Source: Saccopteryx bilineata (taxonomy: Eukaryota; Chordata; Mammalia; Chiroptera; Emballonuridae). From it: a DNA stretch of 64,000 bases. The position numbers and the translations under genes were made by a program. The stretch covers positions 56,347,795 to 56,411,794 of the forward strand of contig NC_089498.1 of the NCBI RefSeq assembly GCF_036850765.1, read 5' to 3'. Each line of letters begins with the position of its first letter. Within the stretch, counting starts at the first letter, position 1. Shown piece by piece: positions 1 to 9,945 of this stretch. Under the pieces are notes generated by a model. It ran no database searches, was not told where the DNA came from, and saw only the letters and a program-made list of their open reading frames with translations.

Positions 1-321
1 TTCTTGATTCAGTGTCCCCTTAGCCATTATGAAATGGCCATTTTTGTCTCTGAGTACTTTTCCTGTCTTGTAGTCAGCATTATCCGATATGAGTATTGCT
101 ACACCTGCTTTTTTTTGGATGTTATTTGCTTGGAGTATTGTTTTCCAGCCTTTCACTTTGAATTTGTTTTTATCCTCGTTACTTAGATGAGTTTCCTGTA
201 GGCAGCCTACAGTTGGAATTTCTTTTTTAATCCATTCTGCTACTCTGTGCCTTTTTATTGGTGAGTTTAATTCGTTTACATTTAGTGTAATTATTGACAC
301 TTGTGAGTTCCCTATTGCCAT
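1..321 (-). CDS. L1 ORF2p, N-terminal 107 codons (endonuclease start), cut by window edge
   Basis: ORF2p is the L1 endonuclease/reverse transcriptase. The start ATG is at 321-319 (MAIGNSQVSIITLNVNELNS). This is the usual start of the APE-type endonuclease domain, with the N of the SIITLNVN motif and later a CLQETHL motif carrying the catalytic glutamate. I translated 107 codons to the window edge without a stop. An A8 run in the sense strand near position 110 keeps the frame here, whereas the sister copy near 32790 has A9 and shifts frame. The RT and C-terminal domains are outside the window. Confidence 0.85.
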   Translation of the reverse strand, partial: MAIGNSQVSIITLNVNELNSPIKRHRVAEWIKKEIPTVGCLQETHLSNEDKNKFKVKGWKTILQANNIQKKAGVAILISDNADYKTGKVLRDKNGHFIMAKGTLNQE

Positions 322-624
322 TTTATAGATTGCTTTCTGTTAGTTTTGTGTCTTGTTTGATCCTTCTCTTTCGTTTTTCTATCTTTTGTTTTTATTTGGT
401 TGTATTCCATACATCTTTCCTCTGTTGCTATCTTTTTTATCTTATGTGCTTCTGTGGTGTTTTTTTCAATGGTGGTTACCTTTGAGTAATGAAAAGGGTC
501 CCTACCCTGTTCATTGTAGCGAACTATTTTGTGAGTACTTTTGCACTCCATCGTCCTTTGCTCCTGTTAATCTCTATCTTCTCCCCCCCTTTCTTTTTGT
601 TGTTGTCACAGTTTAAATTTGGTT
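322..624 (-). other. Inter-ORF spacer of the young L1
   Basis: There are 303 nt between the ORF1 stop and the ORF2 ATG, A-rich in the sense strand. This is much longer than the 57-nt spacer of the older L1 at 58106-58162. The same spacer is present in the sister copy near 33000-33300, so it is a subfamily feature and not an insertion in this copy. Confidence 0.75.
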
Positions 625-1644
625 TTATTTTGTTCTTCTTGGAGCTTTTACTTGTGCTCTGTTTTTTTTTTTGTTCTTTGTATCTGATTGGAGAACCCCC
701 TTTAGTAATTCCTGGAGTGGGGGTTTTCTGATGATAAATTCCCTCATCTTTTCTGTATCTGTGAATGTTTTTATTTCTCCTTCATATTTGAAGGATAGCT
801 TTGATGGGTATAATATTCGTGGCTGAAAGTTTCTCTCTTTCAGGACTTTAAATATTGGGGTCCACTCTTTTCTAGCTTGTAGAGTTTCTGCTGAGAAATC
901 TGATGATAATCTAATGGGCCTTCCTTTATATGTTGTATTCTTCTTTTCCCTGGCTGCCTTGAGAATTTTTTCTTTGCTGTTGGTTTGTGTCAATTTCATT
1001 ATGATATGCCTTGGAGTAGGTTTGTTGGGGTTAAGAAAACTCGGAGTTCTATTTGATTCTTGAACTTGAGGCTTTAGTTCTTTCCACAGGCTTGGGAAGT
1101 TCTCATCTATTATTTGTTTGAGTATGTTCTCCATTCCATTTTCTCTCTCTTCTCCCCCTGATATACCTATTATTCTTATGTTATCCTTTTTGATGGAGTC
1201 AGAAAATTCTTGTATGGCTATCTCATTTTTTTTAATTTTTGAGTCTCTTTCTTCTTCTCTCTGTTGTGCCTCAAGTTGCTTGTCTTCTATTTCACTAATC
1301 CTCTCTTCTATCTGACCTCTTCTATTAGCTAAGCTTGTTACTTCGTTTTTCAGCTCGTGAATTGAGTTTTTCATCTCTGTTTGATTTGTTTTTATAGTTT
1401 CAATTTCCTTGAACATATATTCTTTGTGTTCATTGAGTTGTTTTCTGAGCTCCCTAAATTGCCTTTCTGTGTTGTCTTGTATATCTCGGAGGATTTTTAG
1501 GATTTCTATCTTGAATTCTCTGTCATTTAGCTCCAAGGATTCCAATATATTAATTTTTTTCTCCATAGATTTTTCCTCATCTAGCTGTGTTACCTCTCTT
1601 TCTTTTGTATCCATGATATTCGATTTTCTCTTCCTCAATGGCAT
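625..1644 (-). CDS. LINE-1 ORF1 protein, intact
   Basis: The 339-residue ORF is the L1 RNA-binding, trimer-forming chaperone that packages L1 RNA in cytoplasmic particles. Residues about 25-155 are a long charged coiled coil (many E/K, heptads such as IEERISEIEDKQLEAQQREEERD). Residues about 155-245 are the RRM-like domain, beginning NIRIIGISGGEERENG. Residues about 245-315 are the C-terminal domain, with REKKNTTYKGRPIRLSSDFS and ILYPSKLSFKYEG. A basic tail (KNKKKNRAQVKAPRRTK) follows. The length fits mammalian ORF1p (about 340). The ATG at 1644 gives a short basic lead, and a second in-frame Met lies at residue 11. No stop or frameshift is present. It is a transposon gene, not a host gene. 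Confidence 0.93.
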   Translation of the reverse strand: MPLRKRKSNIMDTKEREVTQLDEEKSMEKKINILESLELNDREFKIEILKILRDIQDNTERQFRELRKQLNEHKEYMFKEIETIKTNQTEMKNSIHELKNEVTSLANRRGQIEERISEIEDKQLEAQQREEERDSKIKKNEIAIQEFSDSIKKDNIRIIGISGGEERENGMENILKQIIDENFPSLWKELKPQVQESNRTPSFLNPNKPTPRHIIMKLTQTNSKEKILKAAREKKNTTYKGRPIRLSSDFSAETLQARKEWTPIFKVLKERNFQPRILYPSKLSFKYEGEIKTFTDTEKMREFIIRKPPLQELLKGVLQSDTKNKKKNRAQVKAPRRTK

Positions 1645-2352
1645 CTGAGGTTGTTTTTATTGATAGTATTAATGAGATTTAATAAAGAATAAAAAGTTAA
1701 AAAATAAAAAATCAAAAAGAATTGTTTTTTTAAAAAAATTAATAATGTAATAAAGAAAAATAAAATAAAATAAAAATTTTAAAAAAAGGAAATTATTCCC
1801 CCCCTCCTTTTTTCCTCTCCTCTCCACTCCCCTCTTTCTTGAGAAAATCTTGTGGTGAACTGTGAATTATAACAAACAATGCCTGTAACGCAGGGCCTGA
1901 ATTGGGAAAAAGTAATAAAGGGGCAAAAAAAAAAAAAAAAGAAAAAGAAGGGGGTATGGACCCACAAAAAGAAAATAAGGAAAAAATTTGGGTCAAGAAT
2001 AAAATGATTTGCTTTTAGGTGTTGGTTGACTAAGACTTATTATGAGAGGAATAAGAGGAAAACAGAAAAATGGGGAGACAAATTAAAAAATTACTATTGT
2101 ATTTAGTTGAACAAGAACTAGATAAAATGGAGAGCCAGGGATGGGAGCACTGCTAGTGAGTTAAAAAGGTAAAGTAACCCCCCCCCCAAAATGCTACAGA
2201 CATAAGTTTGAGTCCCAGATAAGATAATTTGTTTGTTATTGAGGTTTGAATGAGAGGAGATGTAAAGGAGAAAGGAAGAAACTAATATAGAGGGAGAAAA
2301 GAAAGAGAGAGAGAAAAAAAAAAGAGGGAACCACTAAAAGAAGAAAAAAGAA

Positions 2353-2360
<8 letters not shown>

Positions 2361-2396
<36 letters not shown>
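2361..2396. repeat. (AG)n microsatellite
   Basis: A pure AG run inside the purine-rich part of the L1 5' UTR. Confidence 0.95.
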
Positions 2397-2398
<2 letters not shown>

Positions 2399-3009
2399 AA
2401 GGGTTTTGGAGTGCAACCCTCATAGAGAGAAAGGAAGAGAAGAGAAAAGATAATGGGAGATGTAATACTTATGGGTAGTGTAGTTCAAGGAGAGGAGAGA
2501 GTAAGACCAGCAGAGAGTTAATCGGCCAAATTGGAGGAGAAAAAAAAATATCAAGAATGAAGATAAGAGAAACAAACGAACAAATATAATAAAATGGGAT
2601 AGGTTATAAAGTCTGCGGATTATTCTTGATTTTGAGAGGTTATCTTCTTGCTTTTTCGTTTCTCTCCCTCTTCCTGGTTGGTGACTCTGTACCCCGGGTT
2701 CTGCCCCTTTGGCACGCTCAGGTAGAGGTTTGCAGTTGATAAGTTTCTATGGCGATGTCATGTATTGTGCTTTAGTCTCGTTGGCAGTCGAGGCTCATTA
2801 GCATTTATAGGCTCCGACAGTGAGAGAGTCCGTGTTCCTGGAGCCTTTCTCCTAGTCTTTCCTTCCTCAATTAGTAGCCTGATAATCCAGCTATGGGGTT
2901 GCTGTTGCCTCTGCCTGGATAGTAAGAGGCTCAATGAGCTGGCAACTCCCCACTCTATTTCCACTCAGCACAAGGCTCTGGGTAAGGCTCAGTCAGTCAG
3001 AGCTTCTAG

Positions 3010-3625
3010 CATAATCAGGCGGGGTTTCTGCCCACTCAAAGATCTCTGGCTCTGCCACTCTGTCTGGTAACACAGGCGGGCGCCCACTTCCGGGGTGCTT
3101 GGAGGAAACTCTCGCTCACTATCTGCGCACAGACCAGGATATCCGGCCAGCAGTCTCACGCTCTGAGTGAAACCCCCAACCGCATGGAAAAGTTCCTGCG
3201 TAGGAATTGGCTCTCGCTCTGTCCCCGTGCGCAGCTTTTGCAAGGCGCTGGGGCGGCCCGAGATTCCGCTTTGGCCTACACAAAGGACCCTGACTCTGCC
3301 CCTCTGTGCGATAACATGGGCGCACACTGCCGAGGCACTCGGAGGAATTTCTCGCTCACTATCTGCATGCACAGGCCGGCCGTGTTTCCCTCTGAGTGAA
3401 TCCCCTACCAGCACAGAAAAGTTCCACCGTTGGAATTAGTTCTCGCTCCCTTTCCATGCGCAGCTTTCCCAGGGCGCTGGGGCTGCCCAGAGATTCTGCT
3501 TTTGGCCCACACAAAGGCCTCTGACTCCTCCTCTCTGTGGGGTAACACGGGCACCCACTCCCGGGGCTTACGAAGATATCTCTCGCCCACTATCTGCGTG
3601 CGCCAACCAGGAGATCGGGTAAAAT
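3010..3625 (-). repeat. About 2.5 tandem units of ~240 bp in the L1 5' UTR
   Basis: The landmark CTCGCTCACTATCTGCG recurs at 3111, 3351 and (as CTCGCCCACTATCTGCG) 3592, a spacing of 240 and 241 bp. Each unit also repeats CGCAGCTTT..CAAGGCGCTGGGG, GAGATTC.GCTTTGGCC.ACACAAAGG and GTAACA.GGGCGC.CAC. A partial unit occupies about 3010-3110. Tandem promoter 'monomers' of this kind are well known in mouse L1 5' UTRs; sequence homology to those is not implied. Confidence 0.85.
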
Positions 3626-4074
3626 GGCTGCCTTGCTTGTCTTTCTTTGTTTGGGTTTGGTGCGAGTGTTAGCTTGTATTGCCTGGGTTGCCACAGGATC
3701 AGTTTTTCCTCGGCTTGGATCTCTGTGCCACAGCCTGGTTCGGCCGTTTGTGCCACGGCCTGGATCTATTCACCCCCTTTGCCTGCCTCAGTTTCTATAT
3801 TCATGGATCCCAGAGCAAGCCGCCCTGTTTAGGTTAGTGAGAAAGGCTGAGCATTTCTTACTCCCTATTTCCTTCGGGGTTTGGTTATATATTTAGCCAA
3901 TTTTTTGCTCGACCATACCTTCGGGTGTATTGTGAAACATCTCGAGGCTCCAAGGATAGGTTTTTCTGTTTCTGGTTGATGATCTTGTTGAGTTTTGGGG
4001 GAGATTTATCGGTATTGCTTCCTACCCCGCCATTACTCTGATGTCATCCTCCGCCTTTTGACCATTTTTAATGG

Positions 4075-5180
4075 AAATCTTTATTCTCCAATTTTGTTCT
4101 TTTTCTTTAGTGTGTTGATAATGTGTTAAGTCTAGATCTTTTGCCTTTCATATAAATTTTAGAATATGTTTGTTTATAATTTCATAGTAATTTGATGGAA
4201 TTTTAATTGCAATTATGGTAAATCTATCCATCAAGTTAGATAGAACCGACATTTTAAAAATATGGAGTCTCTCAGTCCATAAACACAGAATATCTTTCCA
4301 TTTATTTAGATCTTATATTGCTTTCATCAAAGTTTATGAATTTTTGCATATAAATTTTGTACATATTTTGTTAATTTATATTTAAGTATGTTGTTATTAA
4401 ACTATTTCCTCTTTAATATTGAAGGATACTTTCATTGAGTATAGAATTTAATGATTTTTCTTCTTTCAACACTAAATATTTAAGTCTACTCTTCCTATTT
4501 CTGATAAGAGTCTGATGTAATTATTTTTCTGATTCTTATTTGGATAAGCCTTGTTTTTTTTATCTTTAGGTTTTCTTCAATTTAAATATGACATGATTAT
4601 GTGCAGTTTTAAAACATATATACAGGGTGGTGTTCTCTGACATTACCTGGACTTGAGGCTTTGCAAACTCAACACTTTATTACTTTAAATATTTATTTTG
4701 CTCCCCTCTTTCTTTTCCTTTGATTGTTTCTACTATGCATGTTATACCAGTTAACATTGTTCCATAGTCCTTAGATACTCTGTTCTTTGTCTTTTCTTTT
4801 TTTCATTCTTATTTCTCATTTAATTTTAGTTTGGAAAGTTTGCATTTACATACCTCCAGATCACTGATTCTTTCCTAAGTTATTTCTGATTAGTGACAAA
4901 TCCATCAAAGGCATATTTCATTTCTGTTGCATTGGTTTTCACTTACAGCATTTCCTTTTAATTTTAGTAGAGTTTCTACTTCTTTGTTTGTAATACACAA
5001 CCATTTTTATATATTGTCTACTTTTTCCATTAGCACTATCGCCACTGTCACTGAGTCTGGGTCTGATGCTTGTCTTGCTTTGTCTCTTCAAACTGTTTTT
5101 TGTTTTTTCTTTTTTAATTATGCTTACAGAATTTTTGTTGACATTGAAAGCCAGGCATGATGTATTGGTGTCTACTCTGA
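4075..5180 (-). mobile_element. Ancient L1 relic with internal deletion
   Basis: The minus strand resembles decayed L1 ORF2 (about 4090-4400, with the antisense signature of the region before the RT fingers: GGAGTCTCTCAGTCC..CATTTATTTAGATC) directly joined to ORF1-like sequence (about 4420-4900, compare TTGAAGGATACTTTCATTGAGTATA with the young copy at 788-812). Stops occur in all frames. The ORF2-to-ORF1 jump implies an internal deletion or two adjacent relics. The ORFs at 4927-5257 are chance antisense frames. Confidence 0.5.
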
Positions 5181-6261
5181 GCCAAACATTACAATTGAGG
5201 TTTTATCTTCCGTACCCTATTTATTATTTATATAATATAAAAGTGGCTACATTTTAAAAATGCTAAAATTGGGTTCAAGGAGTTAAGTAAATCATCAAAG
5301 GTAACACTTTTTTAAAAATAATGCTGAAACTTGTATCTAATAATAATTTTAGCTACATTTTATTGAGTATGGGCTGCATTATACCATAGAAAGTCTTGTA
5401 TATGTCAATCTTCCCAGCCACATGTAAAAACTGTCAGATTAGGAATAAAGCCTTGCACATATTTGGATCTACACCTTCCCTCTAAGCAATTAAAATTTGA
5501 TAGGTTTATTCTCAAACATATAATATGAATGGTTCTAATTTGTGTTACAATTTGTTCACTCTATGGATGTTTATTGAGTCCCTGCTAGTACAACACATTT
5601 TTCCAGCACTACGAAAGTAACAGTAACTAAAATAGATAAGATCACTATTATTCTGTGAGTGGAAGTTTTGCTAGCAGTACATCATATAATTTTGAGCAAT
5701 TTTTTTCATTACTTTGTCTACAGGAATTATCAGAATATAGAGGAAAATGTTTAAATTTGTAAACATTACATTTTAAAGGCCCCAAAATTGAGTGTAATTA
5801 TTAAGGGTTGACTTCTGTTACTGTTATTTATTTTTATTTATCTTTTTAATATTTCCTTTAGAACCTGTGTTTCAATGTATTGTTGAATGTAATTAATATT
5901 TCTTATCTCCATAGGTCATGTGAAACTTTGTTCCAGAGTCTTGTCTGAACATCAATTGTAGTCTGTTTCTCTGAGATGCTTCTCTAGAACTTATGCAAAT
6001 ACAAATTTCTTAACTTCCCCCCTTAGGTGGGGAACAATTTATTAAAGTATCACATAGATGAATAGAGGATATTCTCTACCTTCAAATATTTGCAGGTTAG
6101 AAATGTTTTATATCAGTCCCTTATATTCCATTCTTGCTGCTCTATCCAAAATATATGCACATTTATTCATGTATACAATATCATATGAGCCTTCTCTGTG
6201 GAATTCTTTCAGCCCATATTTTCACATGATGTTATCTATCCCTATATATAATATACTTTTT
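5181..6261. other. Unassigned AT-rich stretch with a possible MIR/L2 trace
   Basis: No gene is visible. Around 5345-5430 and 5565-5640 there are weak MIR/L2-like strings (TTTATTGAGT.., CCAGCACT.. ACAGTAACTAAAATAGATAAGAT). The rest is AT-rich sequence I cannot assign. Confidence 0.4.
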
Positions 6262-6640
6262 TTATTTTCAATTGTTTTATTGTTTATTTATTTATTTATT
6301 TATTTTATAAATTTTTATTAATGTTAATGGGATGACATTAATAATTCAGGGTACATATATTCAAGGAAAACTTGTCTAGGTTATCTTGTCATTAAATTAT
6401 GTTGCATACCCCTCACCCAGAGTCAGATTGTCCTCCGTCACCCTCTATCTAGTTTTCTCTGTGCCCTTCCCCCTCCCCCTCTCTCCCTCCCTCCCTCCCT
6501 CCTGCATCCTCCCTCCCCCCACCCCTGGTAACCACCGTTCTCTTGTCCATGTCTCTTAGTCTCGTTTTTTATGTTCCACCAATGTATGGAATCATGTAGT
6601 TCTTGTTTTTTTCTGATTTACTTATTTCACTCTGTATAAT
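6262..6640 (-). mobile_element. 5'-truncated L1 3' end
   Basis: The minus strand carries the L1 3' tail: an A-rich/TTTA run on the plus strand (about 6262-6310), then antisense 3' UTR and the end of ORF2 (CATACCCCTCACCCAGAGTCAGATTGTCC, CTGATTTACTTATTTCACT). The sequence stops matching near 6640. It includes the C-rich block 6462-6525 that is G-rich in the L1 RNA sense. It matches the family at 29000-29260. Confidence 0.85.
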
Positions 6641-7059
6641 GTATAAATTTCTATCAATTTTACCTCCAGTCAAACCCAATTATATCTGCCCATTTTGAGT
6701 ACCACCATTTTTGTATAAGTTATAATCATATCTTTAACAATTTAGTGATTTAGCTTCCTAATTTAGGTAGCTTTCTATCTAATTTATCCTTCTTTTGAAT
6801 CTATTCATAATACTGAGGCAGTCAACATTTTTAAATGCATATTGAATCACATCATCATATGTTCCTCTTTTCCATACTTTCTTCTTAAAGTTTCCTTTGG
6901 CATCTTTTCATTTACATTTAAGATAAAGGTAAAATTTCTTAAAGTACTACAAAGTCTATGTATCCATCACTACCTCCTCAACATCATGTCACACTGGGTT
7001 TTCACTTTCAGTCTCTGCCACATACATTGAACATTTCTTTTAGATCTTCTGGACTGTGG

Positions 7060-7290
7060 TTGAAAGAATAATGCTTCCTTCTCCATCCTCAAAAATTTTC
7101 ACATACTAATCCCTGGAACTTGTGAATATGTCATATTATATAGCAAAGGAAAATAGAATCAAGGTTGTTAAACTAATTTGAAGATAAGAGGATTATCTTG
7201 AGTTATCGTATTGGCCCCAATCTAATAGGAGTCCTTAAAATTGGAATAAAGGCAGAAGGGTGATTTACACATGTGATTTACTCCCTTAGC
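7060..7290 (+). repeat. Ancient LTR-type interspersed repeat (MaLR/MLT1-like)
   Basis: Strings such as TTCACATACTAATCCCTGGAAC, TTGTGAATATGTCATATTATA, GATTATCTTGAGTTATC and GGCCCCAATCTAAT resemble a widespread mammalian LTR-type repeat. The family name is from memory and uncertain. No coding content is present. Confidence 0.45.
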
Positions 7291-8716
7291 CAAAAATTAT
7301 GGTTACCTCTAAAGCTGGGAAGGGTTCCTAGCTTACAATCAATAAAAAAATGAGTACCACAATCCTACAACCACAAGGAACTAAACCCTATCAATAAAAA
7401 AAAAATGAGAAAGTAAGTGGATTCTTCCCTAGAGTGTATAGAAAGTAGCAAACCTTGCTGTAATCTTGCTATTAGGGGGAAAGAAGTGAGGCACAAACAA
7501 TATCTGCTGCATCCGTCTCTGCTTCCAGGTCCATGGTCAGATGAGATCAAGTTTCTCAACTTTAGTTATTCTCTTGTACTACAGAAATATATTTTTGAAA
7601 CTTTTGTGTGTATGTGTGTGTGTATGTGTATGTGAGTGTAGAGAATGAACCACCATAACATTGAGAAGTTATAAAAGTTGAACAAATACAAACTTAAACT
7701 ATATATCACCAGCCCTCTTTTAATATGAAATTCCTGGTATGCCTGACTCACATTTCTTGGCTTCCAAGGGCATCAGAGGTAGATTTACATAAAATTACTC
7801 ATATTTAGCTCTGGAAATGTTTGGTTGGCTCTGTGGCTAGACATGGCAGGCTTTTCATTCTTCTGGTTTCCACTTCTTAGATATCACTTCAGGGGTAGCT
7901 TCAATGTTTTCTCTGAGGCTCTGAGTTAAGATGATTTACAGTAATTTAGGTACAGCTATTATACTTGCTATCCTCAGGCTCACACCCAGGGCCAGAATCT
8001 AGAAGGGGCAAGGTCAGAGCAGTCAATCTGTGTGGGACTTACCCCAAGCTAATCACAGTTGAAAGAAAGCTGTATTGTCACATTACTTGTATAACATTGC
8101 TAGATACAAATATTTTATTTCAAATATTTAAAAGTATTGTGCCACACCTCCAGGAAAATCTCTACCTAAACAATAAGCAAGTCTGGAGTTGCTTCACCAG
8201 TCGCCCTACACATATAAATGGACTTAGGTGTTATCAAATCTCTGATTTATCCCAAGGACTTTTTCCTCAGGTTAGCCCATGTTCCTATTAAACTAGTTTG
8301 TCTTTAGTGTCTCTTGATACTCCTTCAAAGTTTAATGATTTTCTAGAATTTTACCTTTGCAGCACTTTTACCTAGAACAAAAATGGAAAGTTTCTGTCTT
8401 CACTAACAGAAATATTTTCTTACTAAAAGTAACACATAACTGTTGACTAATAAATTAGACTAATAATTAGTTTCATAACTTAATTTGACAGCTGATAGGA
8501 GCTCCTATGAACATTTTATTTGTTGATTAAAAGATTGTATTTCTCTTTAGGCTTTCTGTAATCACTAGAGTTATTATAAGACATTTTTAATGTTTTAATA
8601 ATAAGATCAAAATAATAAGGCTTATTAACCTTCATAAGGAATCATAAATGTATTTCATTTGACCATCATCTTTTGTTTCTAATGAGTTTAAAGTAACATT
8701 TAAAAATCCAAGCCTT
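7291..8716. other. Unassigned unique sequence
   Basis: No gene or clear repeat is recognised apart from a short GT/AT-rich microsatellite near 7600-7640. The ORFs at 7365-7751 and 7965-8291 lack recognisable domains and I treat them as chance frames. Confidence 0.4.
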
Positions 8717-9100
8717 GGCCCTCGCGGTTGGTTCAGTGGTAGAGCGTCAGCCTGGCATGCAGAAGTCCCAGGTTCGATTCCTGGCCAGGGCACACAGGAG
8801 AAGCGCCCATTTGCTTCCCCACCCCTCCCCCTCTCCTTCCTCTTTATCTCTCTCTTCCCCTCCCGCAGCCGAGGTTCCATTGGAGCAAAGATGGCCCGGG
8901 TGCTGGGGATGGCTCCTTGGCCTCTGCCCCAGGTGCTGGAGTGGCTCTGGTGGCAACAGAGCGATGCACCGGAGGGGCAGAGCATCGCCCCCTGGTGGGC
9001 AGAGCATCGCCCCCTGGTGGGCGTGCCGGGTGGATCCCGGTCCGGCGCATGTGGGAGTCTGTCTGTCTCTCCCCGTTTCCAGCTTCAGAAAAATACAAAA

Positions 9101-9139
<39 letters not shown>

Positions 9140-9142
9140 AAA
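8717..9142 (+). mobile_element. Type B tRNA-derived SINE with perfect TSD
   Basis: The head has pol III box A (TGGTTCAGTGGTAGAGCG) and box B (GGTTCGATTCC) around 8725-8785, then GGCCAGGGCACACAGGAGAAGC, a CT-rich stretch, a GC-rich body, and an (AAAT)n tail at about 9099-9142. The 16-bp duplication TAAAAATCCAAGCCTT flanks it at 8701-8716 and 9143-9158, so the insertion is recent. The body contains a 22-bp tandem duplication (8977-8998 and 8999-9020). The 130- and 149-codon ORFs here are read-through of the SINE and not genes. Confidence 0.95.
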
Positions 9143-9639
9143 TAAAAATCCAAGCCTTCTCTTGCTTACTAGATAGCAGGACTTACTATCCTTCAAAGAG
9201 GTTTCATAAATAGTTTGAACTGAAATATTGAAATGCTCAAAAGAAAGAGCATGTTAAAGTAAGAATTAGTTTATTTATAGAAAGCTGTGTTTTCTAAGAC
9301 ATATTCTCTTTCCCAATTTGTTATTTCAGTATCTCCAGTGGTTTCTTTACTTATATAGTGCTCACTTTCTACAAGAACAGTTTCCATAAGAATGAACAAA
9401 ACAAAATTATAACAGGAAAATTACCCTGAATATGTATCTTTTAGCCACAAGTTACTTCCCACCTTTGGAAGATCTCACATTACATTCAATCACAGTCAAC
9501 ATCATAACCAACATTTGAATGTAACAGTTTGCATATGCCTGTGTTCTTTGATGTTACTGAGGAGCTGCCCTGGTCTGTTTCTACAGGGAGGGTATATAGT
9601 GTAGAGCAAATACCACACACTTTGTAATTTGACAGAACT

Positions 9640-9800
9640 AAATATATATTTTGCTAGAGCATCTGTTAATTGGTTTGACCCTTGGAAAACTACATAGCTA
9701 TTTTGAGTCTCAAAATTATACTCTATAGAATGAGAGTATTATCTGACATTGATTGTTGTGTTAAGTAAATAGTCAAGTAGAACAACTGGTTTATACTCAG
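9640..9800 (+). repeat. MIR-like fragment
   Basis: TTGGTTTGACCCTTGGAAAACTACATAGCTATTTTGAGTCTCAAA resembles the MIR core (..GACCTTGGGCAAGT..). It is strongly decayed. The remainder of 9160-9928 is unassigned. Confidence 0.45.
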
Positions 9801-9945
9801 TAATTTAATGGTAAACTATATTAGTTCTATATTGCTACTTAAGAAACTAAAGCAGCATACTTTTTTTTTTTCAAAATTACTTGTGGGCCAGACGTTCAGG
9901 TCTGACAGAGTGCTCTGCTTAGTTTGTAACAAGGCTGCAATCAAG

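Larger units (their letters stand above)
1..4055 (-). mobile_element. Young LINE-1, 5' two-thirds, running off the left edge
   Basis: Read on the minus strand this is the 5' end of a non-LTR retrotransposon: 5' UTR (4055 to 1645), ORF1 (1644-625), a spacer (624-322) and the start of ORF2 (321 to the edge). The 5' terminus near 4055 reads GGCGGAGGATGACATC followed by AGAGTAATGGCGGGGTAGG, a typical mammalian L1 start. ORF1 is uninterrupted and ORF2 is open to the edge, so the copy looks young. The 3' end and any target duplication lie outside the window, so it cannot be told whether the element is complete. Positions 1-936 closely match 32676-33616, a second copy of the same family. Confidence 0.93.
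1645..4055 (-). promoter_or_regulatory. L1 5' UTR / internal promoter region
   Basis: The 2.4-kb leader has two parts. The 5' half in sense orientation (about 4055-2640) is GC-rich with many CpGs and holds the tandem repeats. The part next to ORF1 (about 2640-1650) is strongly strand-biased: purine-rich on the plus strand and so pyrimidine-rich in the L1 RNA, including an (AG)n run at 2361-2396 and A-rich stretches at 1680-1790. In L1 elements the 5' UTR carries an internal RNA polymerase II promoter. That role is inferred from position here; I could not identify specific factor sites with confidence. Confidence 0.8.

Noticed and set aside
294..731. Plus-strand ORFs rich in F, L and S
   Set aside because: They lie antisense to the L1 ORF2 start and inter-ORF spacer; the composition reflects A-rich sense sequence.
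8720..8790. tRNA-like sequence with good A and B boxes
   Set aside because: It is the head of a SINE; the same applies to all other tRNA-like heads here. No free-standing tRNA gene was seen.
8715..9196. ORFs of 130 and 149 codons with P/R/G-rich products
   Set aside because: Both strands read through a type B SINE with a clear target duplication; the same frames recur in the SINE copy at 38949-39466.
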